A stretch of 64,000 nt of DNA from Cadophora sp. MPI-SDFR-AT-0126 (lineage: Eukaryota; Ascomycota; Leotiomycetes; Helotiales; Ploettnerulaceae): contig JAGMVK010000022.1 in assembly GCA_020747065.1 (NCBI GenBank), positions 558,001 to 622,000 of the forward strand, in the 5' to 3' direction. This document shows positions 12,053 through 22,718 of this stretch, piece after piece; the first letter of the stretch is position 1; the number at the start of each line of letters is the position of its first letter. The notes under the pieces are model-generated. The model was not told the DNA's origin, did no database searches, and worked only from the letters and a program-made list of their open reading frames with translations. A program made the position numbers and the translations under genes.

Positions 12053-12641
12053 GATAGGTACTTTGACTTAGGTATCTTAAAATCCGTGCCAAAACTCAAT
12101 ATCCTTTAAAAATTCTTGTAGGTTATGTTCTCTGGCCACTCCTGGACACCCGGAACCCCTGCTACTAGAAAATCATATTTGTATCGTCGCCCTCACACGT
12201 AAATTTCAAAGAGTCTCTTTTTACAGGGCTACAGAGTTCTTTTACCACAGGTCTACCACTAAGCTCATATCACCCCTAATACTTATAAATGACTCTTATC
12301 TAAGTTCGAAATCTTCGCCATGAAAGAGGTAATCGAAAATTGGCACTGTAGCTGCTGTGGCGTGCAGATTTGTCACGCGAGTCGGTACCTCGGGAGAAGG
12401 CGAGTGCGAGATGACCCCGCACATCCCACAATATTGTTGAAGTGTGCCTGGTATCTTAGGCCACAAAGCAACACCAGTTTCAAGCACGTCTCACCTGTAG
12501 ACCTTATATCTGGGTCGTACGCTCTCGTAGACTGTTCTGTACAGTCGACAATATACTTAATTTGTCCTATTGATTGAGTTCTTGTGTCTAGTTCACCGGT
12601 ACAGCAACTGCATGACCAACCAGACCACGTGACCTCTAACA

Positions 12642-12980
12642 GGTTATGAGCCCCGGGCTTAGCTACGACCAAGGAACTGTGACGCAGGCCGTTACTGTCA
12701 GGAAATCTAAGGAAGTCCTTACGGGTTACTTACGAGCCGTAACGGACTAGATTGTGTCAGTATGGAAGATGACACAGCCATTAAGAAGGTTGGAATCTCC
12801 TAGTTGAATAGCTCAAACTACAGGACTTGGGCTGCTATAACTACGGCTGTAGTTGAGGCCAAGGATGCGTGGGATGCCATTGAGCAACCAGAACTAGAGG
12901 CCGAAACGTCCGTTAAGGAGACGGACGTTGGAACAGTAGAAGAAAAAGCAGAGAAGTCATGTGGAAAGGGAAACATATAA
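12642..12980 (+). pseudogene. Decayed Copia-type LTR-retrotransposon 5' fragment (primer site and gag start)
   Basis: A frame begins at ATG 12762 and runs to TAA 12978, broken by TAG at codon 14 (12801-12803). Its core, LNSSNYRTW followed by AKDAWDAIE, matches the beginning of Ty1/Copia gag proteins (the L-N-x-x-N-Y-x-x-W pattern, then W-D-x-I). About 110 bp upstream, GGTTATGAGCCCC (12642-12654) follows a CA-containing stretch and could be the primer-binding site next to the LTR end; this is weaker. No protease, integrase or reverse transcriptase follows, so the element is truncated. It sits inside the TIR-bounded segment. Confidence 0.6.
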
Positions 12981-13063
12981 TTGAATGCAAACTTGAAAAT
13001 TAAAGTTTATATAAGTCCTATCACATATGTTTTAAATTGCCTTCTCAAATCATCCAAATATGG

Positions 13064-15694
13064 TCAAATCAGAATGAACTTTTGCTCCTGTAATAAACCA
13101 GCATCTCGCTTTTTTATCGCCTCCCCACTCATCATCCCTTGGATATCTGCTCTTTGTTAGAAGGTTCATCGTAGCAAAATGAAGGGGGAAATCTTACAGC
13201 ACTCGCCGAGGAGATAATAGTTTGACCGAACGGGTCTCAAAATGCACGGTACTTTCATACCATAGAAAATGCAGACGAGATCCCCTGACTTTATCTGATA
13301 TGGACCTCGTCCCATATAACCATCTTCAGTTATGAAGAATCGGAAGGAAGATGCAGTTTGAGTTTTTGGGATTGTATCCCTGGCAAGTTCAGGGCTTTCG
13401 TTGGCCAGTTTCTCACTTCCCCATCCAATCTGACTCGCAAGGTTTTCCCTGGCCAGCTTTTCATTGATATCGCTCTTGAAACTCGCTCCCATGAAGATAG
13501 AGCTAATATATGCATCCTTTTGGGATTGGACACTTCCGTATGGACCCCTGCTTTTCCTCGTGAAATTGGTGTCGTATAACTTCCAATCTGCTGCAAGACT
13601 CGTCAACCAGGACTCAGCAATCTGAGCTTCTTCTGCTATGTCACGTATTCCAAGAATCTTGGGCTCATCCTTGAAAGCTGACAGCCAGGCTACCTTGTCC
13701 AGGACCAGACCGGTGACTTGCAGCTCTGTTCCTTCAGTAAGAGGCACAATTTCTGCGCTCAAGTCTGCAGACGCTTGATCTTTGGCATTTCTCTTGGTGT
13801 TGAGTACAAGATACTGGTGATTCAAGATCATTTGATCCCATCGAGGAACCTAACCGCAGATGATCAGATTAATATACACCAAAAGGTAGGGTTTTGAAGT
13901 TGAAATATTCTACTATGAGGAGTTTGCTCTCGGAGAAGTAAATGAATCCCAGATGGTTCAACAGGAAAAATGTTAGAAAGAAGTGGGGCTCACCCAAGAT
14001 GGAAGGCAATTCAGACCCAACATCTCCCATTCTCTCAATATCTCTTGTGGATCTTCATCACTGTCGAGCTCGAGTGTCTTCTCATCGATACCACTTTGTG
14101 TACCTTCGAATCCTCCCGTAGCAATAGAAAGTAGTGCTGCCCTGGCACCCTTCTTGGATAATTTCTCAGAATCCATGGCCTGCTTGAATGCAGCTTGTGT
14201 ATCGGAGCTTTGTCTTGTAAAGAAGCCAAAATCAGGATCGAAGTTCTTGCAAGCAGTTAACCAGTCCAGATTGTCTTCCATAATCACCAGTATTACCGCC
14301 AGAATGTTGTATAGAGAAGAAGCGCCAAGTCGATAATCCATTGGGACAGGCAAAGACTTAGCGAACCCTAGGATACCATAGATATAGTCGGACGCGACCG
14401 TAGCGTAGCGTTGCCTGCTCATGGTTAAACAGAGCAACGGTGAGAGTGGAAGGCTGTTGATCTTCCTATTCCAAAGACTGGCAAGAGGTATAATCCATTG
14501 GCTGGCTAGTGACATAGTTTCATGGTAGAAGGGAAGATGTGCTGGAGGCTCTGTGGTGTCTGAAATGCACAGGAGAAAAATGGTCAGCGTTTCCCAGGAT
14601 ATGACATAGTCTCCACAACACAAATAGGCGCCTCGTGCGAGTACTACTTCTTGCATTATCCAAACCCGGCTCCAGTATTCCCTTGAAACGAGGTGCATCG
14701 TCGCTTTCATTTGTGCTACCGACGGTTGAGTCATGCCTTTTGTACGCTCGGTAGTTCGATCTTTAGAATCAACCGCTAAGTGAAGAGCAAGAAGCCAACT
14801 CATGATAAGGTCGCTATCATTCTCTGTATCCCCGAGAAAACATGTAACAAAGAGTGCGTCTGCGTAAATGGCAGTCATTCGGCTGACCTGACTGTTTCGC
14901 TCCTCAATATCGGCTTGGTTGATACACACAGCATCTACCCATATGCATGTCCTACAGGTAGAGTCCCTCAACTTTCGTAGTGCGGCATGTAGATTTGGTG
15001 TCACCTCGAATGACCGCCCTTCGAGTATGATTTTACTCGGCTTGGCGGGATGACTCTTGCCCCAGCAATACGACAAAGCAGTGTAAGCTTGCATGAAGTT
15101 CTTGTTACGAGTAATCAACTCGCATCTGATAGCGGAGTTGATATTGCTGTTTGGTAGAATTACCAAAAGTCGGATTTCCTCCATCTCAACATCAAGTGGT
15201 CGGTAGGGATACCCGCGCAAGGGATATAGTGATAAGCTGGCTCGATATATTCCTTGCAAACGAGCAACATCATCATTGCCAAGGGGCAGCGTCTTCTTCG
15301 CAAAAGTCTCAAGATCCTTTATAGCGCGGGCTACGAAAGAGCTTTCCCTCACTGAATCTAACAAATGGTGATGGACTCTCAAAAGTGCGAAACTCTCTTT
15401 AAAGCCTTTACAATGTAGTGGCGAGCCGCTCAGAATTGACTTCTCATAGATCTTCTTCATCTCTTCAATCGATCTATACAGAATCCCGTTGTCTTGGTCG
15501 TACAATCTGGGCATCGAGTTCTGGATGCTCTGCAGGACTCTTTCGGCGGGGTAGCCTTCACTTCCTTCTTCAGCTTTCCAGATCTTGAGTATGGTTTGAG
15601 CATCCTCTTTGAGATCCAAAGTATTGATAAGGCGCGAGAGGACGTCAGTTTTTCTTTTTTCCGGCTCATCTTTCGCCCTGGTAGAGTCCATCAT
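13064..15694 (-). CDS. HET-domain protein inside the TIR-bounded segment
   Basis: Heterokaryon-incompatibility (PF06985-type) protein. Three exons, 15694-13994, 13849-13198 and 13146-13064, give 811 aa with exact phases. A helical N-terminal extension of ~165 residues precedes the HET blocks: YPYRPLD, ALSYCWG (206-212), IWVDAVCINQADIEERNSQV and the block WSRVWIMQEVVLARG. The last exon restores the usual HET-protein ending: LLGECY followed by IQGMMSGEA. HET proteins control allorecognition and regulated cell death after fusion of unlike hyphae. In-frame continuity, normal splice sites and the complete C-terminus all suggest the gene is functional despite the decayed DNA around it. No allelic partner is identifiable nearby. 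Confidence 0.92.
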
Positions 15695-16972
15695 GATTTC
15701 CTTGTCGCGATTACAAGGCAGATAGATTTTGTTTCGAGGTCTGTCTCAACACTGGACGAGATTTGAAAGATTTTTCTTGATCGTAAATCAATACCAAATA
15801 TAGGAAAGATAAAGAATATTGAGTCGATATGAATTCATAATGAAGTAGAGAAGAAGATATTCGTGGGTTGCGGAGCTAAGCGCCGAGGCTGAAACACTTG
15901 GCTTGAAGGCATTCATTAACTAAAAATAACGTCCTCTCATATCAGATTATTCTATTACGTCCATATAGGGCCGCGAGTTACATTCGAGTCTCCTACTTGG
16001 CTCGTTCTACTTTTCCTTCTAGAAAACGCATCTCGTTGCTGTCTCTTTTTAAAAGTCAAGTCGTGCGGCGGCTGGCTGAAGCTGGGTGATGCCTTAAGCG
16101 AATGCATAGCCACAAATCGGCTAGACATATCAGGTTAGCGCGTATAAAATATGGGCCGAAGAATCACAATCATAGAGTTCCGAACTGAAGCCGATTTCGA
16201 ACTCTACTGTGCTCTAATGTTTGTCAATATAGTCACGTGATATAACAATAACGCCCGATAACCTGTAATGAGAAATTTTCCGATGTTGATCACGTGCAAA
16301 ATAGTGGTTAAGCCAAGGCAAGGGTTGGAACTACGACTAGCTATATATAGTTAGTTTAGCACAAAATGTGGGTCAAAAATAAGAACATAAAGTGTTCCGA
16401 ACTGAAGCCAATTTCGAACTCTACTGTTTAATAGAATTGACAGTTCGTGATTTATAAGTACTTAGCGTGAGTATTTGAGCTGTAAATGAGGCCTCTGCTG
16501 ACATGACTACGGTAGGTCGAGGCAGAATATCACGTGATCGTAAGTATCCAAGCTTCGGAATGCGGGGTCCGGAGTCGGGCATGTGGGGCTGCTGCCCACG
16601 AAAATCGTCACTCGCTTCGATCCGAGGTACCGACCGGCGTGGCGGTCTTGCTTGAATCTGCACGCAACAACCGCCACAAGGCTATTGACAACCTCCAGTA
16701 TAGTAGAAAGGCCAAAGAACTCGACTAAGACCCTTTGATGAGTTTTTGAGATAGTGTAAGCTTAGTAGTATAGCTGTAGTAAAGGAAGTCTGTTACGATA
16801 TAGAAAAAGACTTTTTGTAAATCAAACAGAAGGCGACGATAAGAATGTAATTTTTTTAGTCAGAGGCGTTTAGGATGTTCGGTAGTAGCCACAGAATGTA
16901 ATCTACAAAATAATAATAAAAGGTATTGTATTGTGCATAGATTTAATAATACCTAAAGTCAATGTATGAGTT
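15695..16972. other. Non-coding part of the TIR-bounded segment with a diverged direct repeat
   Basis: No supported gene. Two copies of a ~75-bp repeat lie at about 16136-16205 and 16353-16430; the best-conserved part, TTCCGAACTGAAGCC followed by ATTTCGAACTCTACTGT, is itself nearly palindromic (AGAGTTC...GAACTCT). An open frame at 16534-16728 has a basic Arg/Asn-rich end but no recognisable domain. Confidence 0.6.
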
Positions 16973-17017
16973 AAATTTTCCGGCACATAGGGTTTTCCGT
17001 TACGTAGGGATGGACGT
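16973..17017 (-). repeat. Right terminal inverted repeat
   Basis: Reverse complement of the left TIR with four transition differences. Directly followed by TA at 17018-17019. Confidence 0.85.
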
Positions 17018-17452
17018 TATGTAAGAATTTTGCAAAGGACTGTTTCCTGAAGCGCATATTCTGGCCACTGTCCGTTCTGAGGGTCCCATGTCCGATCCGA
17101 TTTACGTTCAAAATACTTCAAGAAACTCCCTGGAGCATAATCATTTGGCTGTCAATTAAAGTTACAACAATTTTTTTGGGCTCTCAAAAGTCCCAATATA
17201 CGTCCAAACTTAACAGATGCTGATGGGAAGCGACACATGACAAAATTCTCTTTAGATGTTGCACGTTGGCAACATGTCCACATAGTCATTTTAGTAAGTA
17301 GTTTACTTGATCAGCATCACCGGAAAGAATTTTTAACTGCACGACATAAGTATTGCAATTTTTGGATTCAATGGCTTTCATTGTTCTGCTTGAAGACCTC
17401 TTGCTACAGTCTGAAAGGGAAGGATCATACATGTTTCCTTACTCCATATTCT
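17018..17452. other. Intergenic region
   Basis: Begins directly outside the right inverted repeat and runs to the 3' end of the broken secreted-protein gene. AT-rich; the open frame at 17237-17500 has no motif or partner exon. Nothing else recognised. Confidence 0.5.
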
Positions 17453-18100
17453 CTATATCTTCATCTTTTTTCGTTGCCATACTCCACGGAGCTGTCCTAA
17501 AGATCGCACCTGATTTGTATTAGCTCGCTTGGTGGGATTCGCTCCAAGCGTGACAGTCATGATAGTCGTAGTCTTCGTAGCCAGCGAGGTGACACCAGCA
17601 TTCACCGCAGTACTGGTGGATGTTCGATAATCACACATCTCTGTACTACGGGAGGCGGGAGCGAAGGGCAGCTCTGTGTTCACTGCATCCGGACCAAACA
17701 CTGCGTTTGTGGCCGAACAGACGACGATTCCAGTCGAGAAAGCCGTCTTGTTACGTGTGTAGGTGTGAGTACACATACCCGTAGGTTGAGACTTTGTAGT
17801 GATAGCTTGAATTTCGGATGTGATAGGAGTAGCCAGAGGTATGGCCTTGGGAGAGCATGGCCTTGTGTGTGTCATGACACCAGATCTGATCGTGTGCGTG
17901 TGAAGGCACATGAATGATGTGGGGACACGGAGTGTCTGTAGCGTCGTCTTCACGACGCTAAGAGTGTGGAAATCCGATTAGGGGTCCTCCTGGTGCCCCT
18001 CGTGTCGGGCAACTGGGGACTTGAGGTTGCGAGATGGTTGGCCGAGGCCGAGGGGGCTGAGAGCGAGCAAAACGCTCAAGACTGTGATTTGGATCTGCAT
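17453..18100 (-). pseudogene. Secreted Thr/Cys-rich protein with an in-frame stop
   Basis: One frame runs from ATG 18100 to the stop at 17453 (216 codons). It starts with a clear signal peptide (MQIQITVLSVLLALSPLGLG) but is interrupted at codon 41 by TAA (17978-17980). The same frame then stays open for 174 codons with a coherent low-complexity sequence rich in Thr, Ser and spaced Cys (MCLHTHT, RPCSPK, MCTHTYT, VVCSATN, EMCDYR), typical of small secreted fungal proteins. No GT donor lies near the stop to remove it by splicing. CAA to TAA would explain it. An intron near the 3' end (GTGCGA at about 17510) cannot be excluded. Function unknown; it might be a wall protein or effector-like protein. 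Confidence 0.6.
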
Positions 18101-18597
18101 GGCTGTGAAGGTAGATGTCTGAGTGAGTGAAGATGAGGTAAAGATGGACGGAACGATAGTTATATAGGTATCCTGAGGCTACTGTTTCAGAACATCAGTG
18201 CTGCCCGAGGATGTAAACAGAACTAAGAAACAGTAGCATTATCACAGAGCCTCACATTCAGGAGAGTACCCGAGAATGAAGCATCGAAACAGCACTCTCC
18301 GCGTATTCGGTCTCGTACTCAAGTTGTATTGAATCTAGTTTTGACTTGGAAGCACAAAGAAAATTAGCCCACTAAACAAAGCCAAGAAAAGTGCAAGAGT
18401 TTTAAACTCGGTTGTTCTGACGAACAATGAGATTGTGGGTTAGGCAGTGTGGCAACAAATAGCAACTTTTGATTGGCTCGAATAGCAGATCGGCCAACGT
18501 TTGGCAGGCAGCTCTAACAAGTGTCAAGGTGTCAGAAAGCAGGCCGGGTCTTGCTACACCTCCAAGAAGCACCCAGATTCTCTCAACTTGGGCAGCT
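18101..18597. other. Intergenic region
   Basis: Separates the SDR 3' end from the secreted-protein 5' end. No gene or repeat seen. Confidence 0.5.
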
Positions 18598-19604
18598 CTA
18601 CTGTACGAAGTATCCACCATCAACTGCAATGACCTTGTTTGTGACATAACCAGTCTTCACCATCCAGAGCACGGTCTCGGCAACTTCATCTGGGAACCCT
18701 AGTCTTCCAATCGGAATTTCTAGAAGGGATTAGCTCCAAGCTACTGAAGCACAAAGATGAGCTCACTCTTTGCAAGTTCTTCATTGTTACCTGGCAGCAT
18801 GGTCGTTTCTTGGATGAGTGCAGGAGCGACGCCATTAATCGTGACTCCAGAAGTGGCGTAGGCACCTGCAAGCCAGTGTACCAGACCATGGAGGGCTGAT
18901 TTGGAAGATCTAGCTCTCGACTTAGCAGATTCCCTTCGAAAGACGGCGGGTTCTTAAGAGGGTTTGAAGATTGTGAAGGCAAACGAAAGAAGCTCACGCA
19001 TAATGCGGCCCAACAACCCCTCCATTGAATCCCGCAACACTACTACAGAAGATAACCCTCCCCCATCCTTGCTTCTCCATCTCAGGTAAACAAAGCTGCG
19101 TCATAAGAAATGCACTCCCACAATTAGCTTTCCACGTATGTTCGAAGTCCTCGATGGAAACGTCGCTTATCTTCTTGATGCCAGATTTCAGAGTAAGACC
19201 TGCATTGTTGAAGAGAATCGTAGGATGTCCCAATGATGACACAACAGCAGCATGAAGGCCGCGAACCTGCGTACTGTAAGTGAATATTTTATCTTAGAAT
19301 GTAGATTTCGAAAATCGTAGATTATGGGGATAGCGGGGTCGAGGAAGTGCGGGGTAATTCTCGGGACTGGGTCACACACCTCGTCGTATGTCGTGAGATC
19401 TGCTTTGAAGGCTTCAGCTCGAACGCCTTTGTCTTTGAGTTCCTTCACGAGGGTAGTTGCTTTGTCTTCCGCAGAGTGGTAATGTACGGCAATTGAGCAG
19501 CCAAGCCCTGCGAGAGCCAGACATGTTGCTTTGCCTATGCCACCACTTGCGCCAGTAACTAGAGCAAGGTGGGGACGAAGATCTGTTGTAAGGTTTGAAG
19601 TCAT
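18598..19604 (-). CDS. Short-chain dehydrogenase/reductase
   Basis: Classical SDR, 252 aa from four exons: 19604-19380, 19266-18998, 18909-18767 and 18719-18598. The Rossmann motif is TGASGGIGKA near residue 17, followed by an HYHSAED stretch at the end of the second strand, where NADP-type enzymes select the cofactor. NNAG is at about 100, the catalytic Ser in FCSSVAG, and the YxxxK motif is rebuilt across intron 2 as YASSK. The ending, PDEVAETVLWMVKTGYVTN then VIAVDGGY, is typical of 3-oxoacyl-ACP-reductase-like SDRs. Length is normal (~250 aa). Likely cytosolic; substrate unknown. It is divergently transcribed from the H3-like gene with 623 bp between start codons. Confidence 0.93.
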
Positions 19605-20227
19605 ACTTGATACAAGAGTAAATTAAGTGTCTCAAGGCAATTCAGATTGATGACAAGAGGTCACTGAGCGCAACTGCTGAAGACATGAGATCATTTTCGG
19701 ACTTAAGCATCACGTGAAATGAGGGGTAATATCACCGATATATCCATATGTCGGGCCAGGAAGTGTCTTATCATATGAAAGCTAACATTCGTTGAAGTGG
19801 TCATTGTACATAAGTACGGTATTCCGAGTCCGTACAAAGTCGTATCATGAGCGGAAGCCAGAGCCAGAGAACTCAGGCCCGGGTATCATTGCCAAGTCGG
19901 CTTTATTGGAAGCGTGCCCCCCTCCTCTTTGTTGTCTGGATGACTCGTCATCAGAATCCATGCTGAATCCGCGATGTAGAAAACTACAAGCGGAATCCTT
20001 AGTTTTGGACTATCAATGTGGCTGTGAAGTCCTATCGAATGGCCATGTCATTTCTTCAACAGCGGGCAAGTTTTAGCGTTTTAAACTAGTGCCTCGCCTA
20101 TTTGTTTACCTTTCTACTCTTGATCTTCAAAATTTCTTCCTTCCCATCATAACAATTGTACCCGCGGGTAAGTTACGGACGGAAAGTCTCACCCTGGCAC
20201 AGTACCTAACATCATAAAGCCACCAAG
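19605..20227. promoter_or_regulatory. Divergent promoter region, SDR / H3-like gene
   Basis: Bidirectional intergenic space between two start codons. The segment after about 20085 has the pyrimidine-rich leader usual before fungal start codons. No specific element recognised. Confidence 0.4.
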
Positions 20228-20839
20228 ATGGCAGAAAGAATACTTGTCGACCACAATACGTCACAAAATCTCACCCAACAGGATCCAGCATCAACCTCAA
20301 AACCGAACTCTTACCGCGATCTCACCTTTCGACCCAAGGATATGAGTACCGACTCTATCGAAGAGCACCCGAGTGATGACGAAATGGAGGAGAAAACTGA
20401 ATCGTCAGGTATACCCGCTCTTAGCTTCATAAAACAAGGCAACTTTGTCTTCGCTGACACTATCCCACAGCAGCCACCCCTCTTCCAAATGTCCACCGCC
20501 CCACCTCAACCACCGAAGTCGTCATGCGTAGAGAAGTGTTCAGTCGCATGGTGAGAGACATTATCGAAGATTTGGGTGCCGAACATACTTTCGAACAGCA
20601 GGCTTTGGATGAGCTGCAGAAGGCTGCGGAAGATCATCTGGTTGCGACGTTCAGCAGTATGTATCCTCTGCCACTCCATCCTCTTTCTTTTCCTTATCTG
20701 AACGTGTATGATTCAATTGAGATGCTGATATTTCTGTACCGCAGACGCCAATATCAAGGCTGTGGAGGACAACAGAGAAACTCTGCAAAGCCGGGATATG
20801 GAGTTTGCTCGTGGTCTGATGAAGAATGCAGGACGTTGA
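20228..20839 (+). CDS. Divergent histone H3-fold protein
   Basis: Exons 20228-20408, 20474-20656 and 20745-20839 give 152 aa. Residues ~78-150 follow the H3 histone fold: REVFSRMVRDI (H3: pFQRLVREI), FEQQALDELQKAAEDHLVATF (H3: FQssAv.aLQEA.EayLV.LF), NANIKAVEDNRETLQSRD (H3: tNlcAIHakRvTimpkD) and MEFARGLMKNAGR. Helix spacing is kept, and there is no CENP-A-type loop-1 insertion. The ~75-residue N-terminal tail is acidic and Ser/Pro/Thr-rich and shares nothing with the ARTKQTARKS tail of H3, so the normal H3K4/K9/K27 sites are absent. Intron 1 ends in CAGCAG, a NAGNAG acceptor that could add one Ala. Likely nuclear, either an H3 variant partnering H4 or a histone-fold subunit of another complex. 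Neurospora is known to have a divergent H3 variant (hH3v); whether this is its orthologue is untested. Confidence 0.85.
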
Positions 20840-22301
20840 GCTTGGCGGTATCGTAATTTCCATTCATAAAGCATTCGTGGATTATCTTGAAGCTATGATG
20901 TCATGTTTTGATCAATGCAACGTGTCATCGACTCATCGTCCAAATAAAAACTGTTGGGTGCGATCGTTTATGTTTCCGCTGATCGACATTCGCCTTTGAT
21001 CCTGTAACTCCTACTGTGCTAATATCTCCACATTGCTTCAATATCCCGATTTGGATCAAGTCTCATTCTTTTTGTCTCAGAACCCTCGTTTCTCTCATGG
21101 CGATTGCGGTCAAGGAGTACACGATAAATTGGGCGATGCCTAGACTTGCAATGCAGCTCCTTCACTACCGTACATATTTCCAGCACCTAAAAACCACTCT
21201 TGACACATACCAGGCCAGGGTCATAATTATTCGCAATCATTTTTTGGGGCTATCTGTCTAGGGTTTCACTTGTTTTGCCGCGTATTCGCTCTCAATGCCG
21301 ACCTGTACCAATTCATCCAGACAAAAGACGTATTAACAGAACCCACAACATCCAAAGTCAGAGTACTTCTTAACGGACCCCACCCGGAACCAAATTATCT
21401 CTTCCTGTCCAACCAATCACCACAATTACAGTCTAAGCCTTACTCGGTCCCTCATCATTTCCGTGTCCAATCAGAAATTAAGATAAACAAGACGCGGCTA
21501 TTACTGCTATGTATATCACTAGAAGCTTACTGTACATCAACTGCCAGATCACTTGCGAGTCAGCTATCGTAGCCAGCAACTTCCTAGCTTCCTCAAGCCC
21601 GGCGATGCACAACATCCTAACGATAACGCAGCCTCAGCGCCGGCTGCAGGTTTGCAGCTTCAGGGTATGCTTCTGTGGACAGTTCGGCCACTCGGCTTAT
21701 GCAGGAGGGAGGTGAGGCTGCATAGGTATGAGGTACGGACCTGTCATGTCATGTAAGGCACGGGCCCTGGAAGCATGTGACGGCATGAGAAATGGCATGA
21801 TTCGGAGATCGGGCTGAGCACATCGTCAGGACGAAAGACTCGATAGGGCAATGTGGTAAGAGAAAGGGGTATCTAAGTGACTATCTAATGGTAATATTCC
21901 TCCCACATGGTAAAAGTACAGGGATGAAGGGCGGATAAAACAGCTCACTAATCAGGCATACGTCCACCAACCGCCTCCCACCCACCCATCCATCCAACAT
22001 TCAACATTGAAACAAATGCCATTCATACAATCACCCAACCAAATACGCCACAAGAATGCCTCACCAGGACGAAACAAGGACAGAGTCCGCCATGCAGAGG
22101 CACTGAGAACCAAGGCGCAAAGAACAGCCGGCTGACACCCAATGCCGCGAGAAGAAAAATGCCTCAATCGGCATCGGCATACTGCAAGGCGATCAGTTGG
22201 CGTCAAGCGATGCACCCCTGAAGCAAAAACAGCCTCGCGCTTGTCATGGCCAACGATAAACCCCAATCGCTTGTATGCCCTACATCACCGATTGCCCCTC
22301 A
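20840..22301. other. Gene-poor stretch
   Basis: About 1.5 kb between the H3-like gene and the small protein gene. Short frames at 21016-21756 have no motif or splicing partners. Nothing else recognised. Confidence 0.5.
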
Positions 22302-22718
22302 TTATGCCCTTCTCTTCGCTTCCCTTTCCCTGCGTCTTTGTCGTTCCTCGCGCTCCTGTCGTCTGTAGTCTTTGGAGTTTGCGGAATCAGAGGTTGGTGC
22401 TTCTGGGTCGTAGCCTGCCTTATCATGTTGAACGACCGTGACTTTGCCCTTGGTCTTTATCTCAATGTAGCCGCACGCTGAAGTCCGTTAGCAGTTGCAC
22501 AACAGCTGGCATGATTTCGGGAACAAACAGTTATCTGGAACTCTCCGTCTCTCAACTGTTGTTCCAGCATTCGCCATTGTAGTCCGACTTGATGCGTAAT
22601 TCCCGTCGGTTGAGGATCCACCGAAGGAAGAACGGGACTCGACTGAGGATCCTCGAGACTGTGTGATAGTTGTAGGCTCTTGGGAGTAATTGCTTCGAGA
22701 ATCTCCGTAATATGACAT
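22302..22718 (-). CDS. Small unknown protein with basic C-terminal helix
   Basis: Two exons, 22718-22529 and 22477-22302, give 121 aa. The 51-bp intron has donor GTTTGT, a CTAAC branch point and acceptor TTCAG, and its removal joins both frames exactly. The N-terminal half is Ser/Thr/Tyr-rich and probably disordered (MSYYGDSRSNYS...). Next come a short GYIEIKTKGKVTVV strand pair and a C-terminal highly charged helix of about 25 residues composed almost entirely of Arg, Glu, Gln and Lys. No signal peptide or membrane segment. I do not know its function; the basic helix would fit binding to nucleic acid or another protein. Confidence 0.75.

Larger units (their letters stand above)
12006..17019. 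mobile_element. TIR-bounded 5.0-kb segment carrying a HET gene
   Basis: The sequence at 12008-12052 reappears inverted at 17017-16973. Over 45 positions the ends differ at only four, all transitions (start ATGTCCATCCCT on the left, ACGTCCATCCCT on the right). Weaker likeness continues inward for roughly another 40 bp, including TTGACT..TAGGTAT. Each end is followed outside by TA (12006-12007 and 17018-17019), the duplication produced by Tc1/mariner/pogo-type transposases. Each TIR contains two ~16-bp direct subrepeats built on CTRCGTAMCGGAAAA, like the double binding sites of such elements. No transposase could be read inside, so this would be a non-autonomous or captured unit. Two independent short elements in opposite orientation remain possible. 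Confidence 0.65.

Noticed and set aside
12320..12577. 85-codon frame with HCSCCGVQIC resembling the Cys/His-rich pair
   Set aside because: Only the first Cys pair is similar; the downstream His and Cys are absent, and the frame lies in repeat-derived DNA.
12006..17019. Starship-type giant transposon
   Set aside because: No DUF3435 tyrosine-recombinase captain is visible, the unit is only 5 kb, and the TIR with TA flanks points to a different class.
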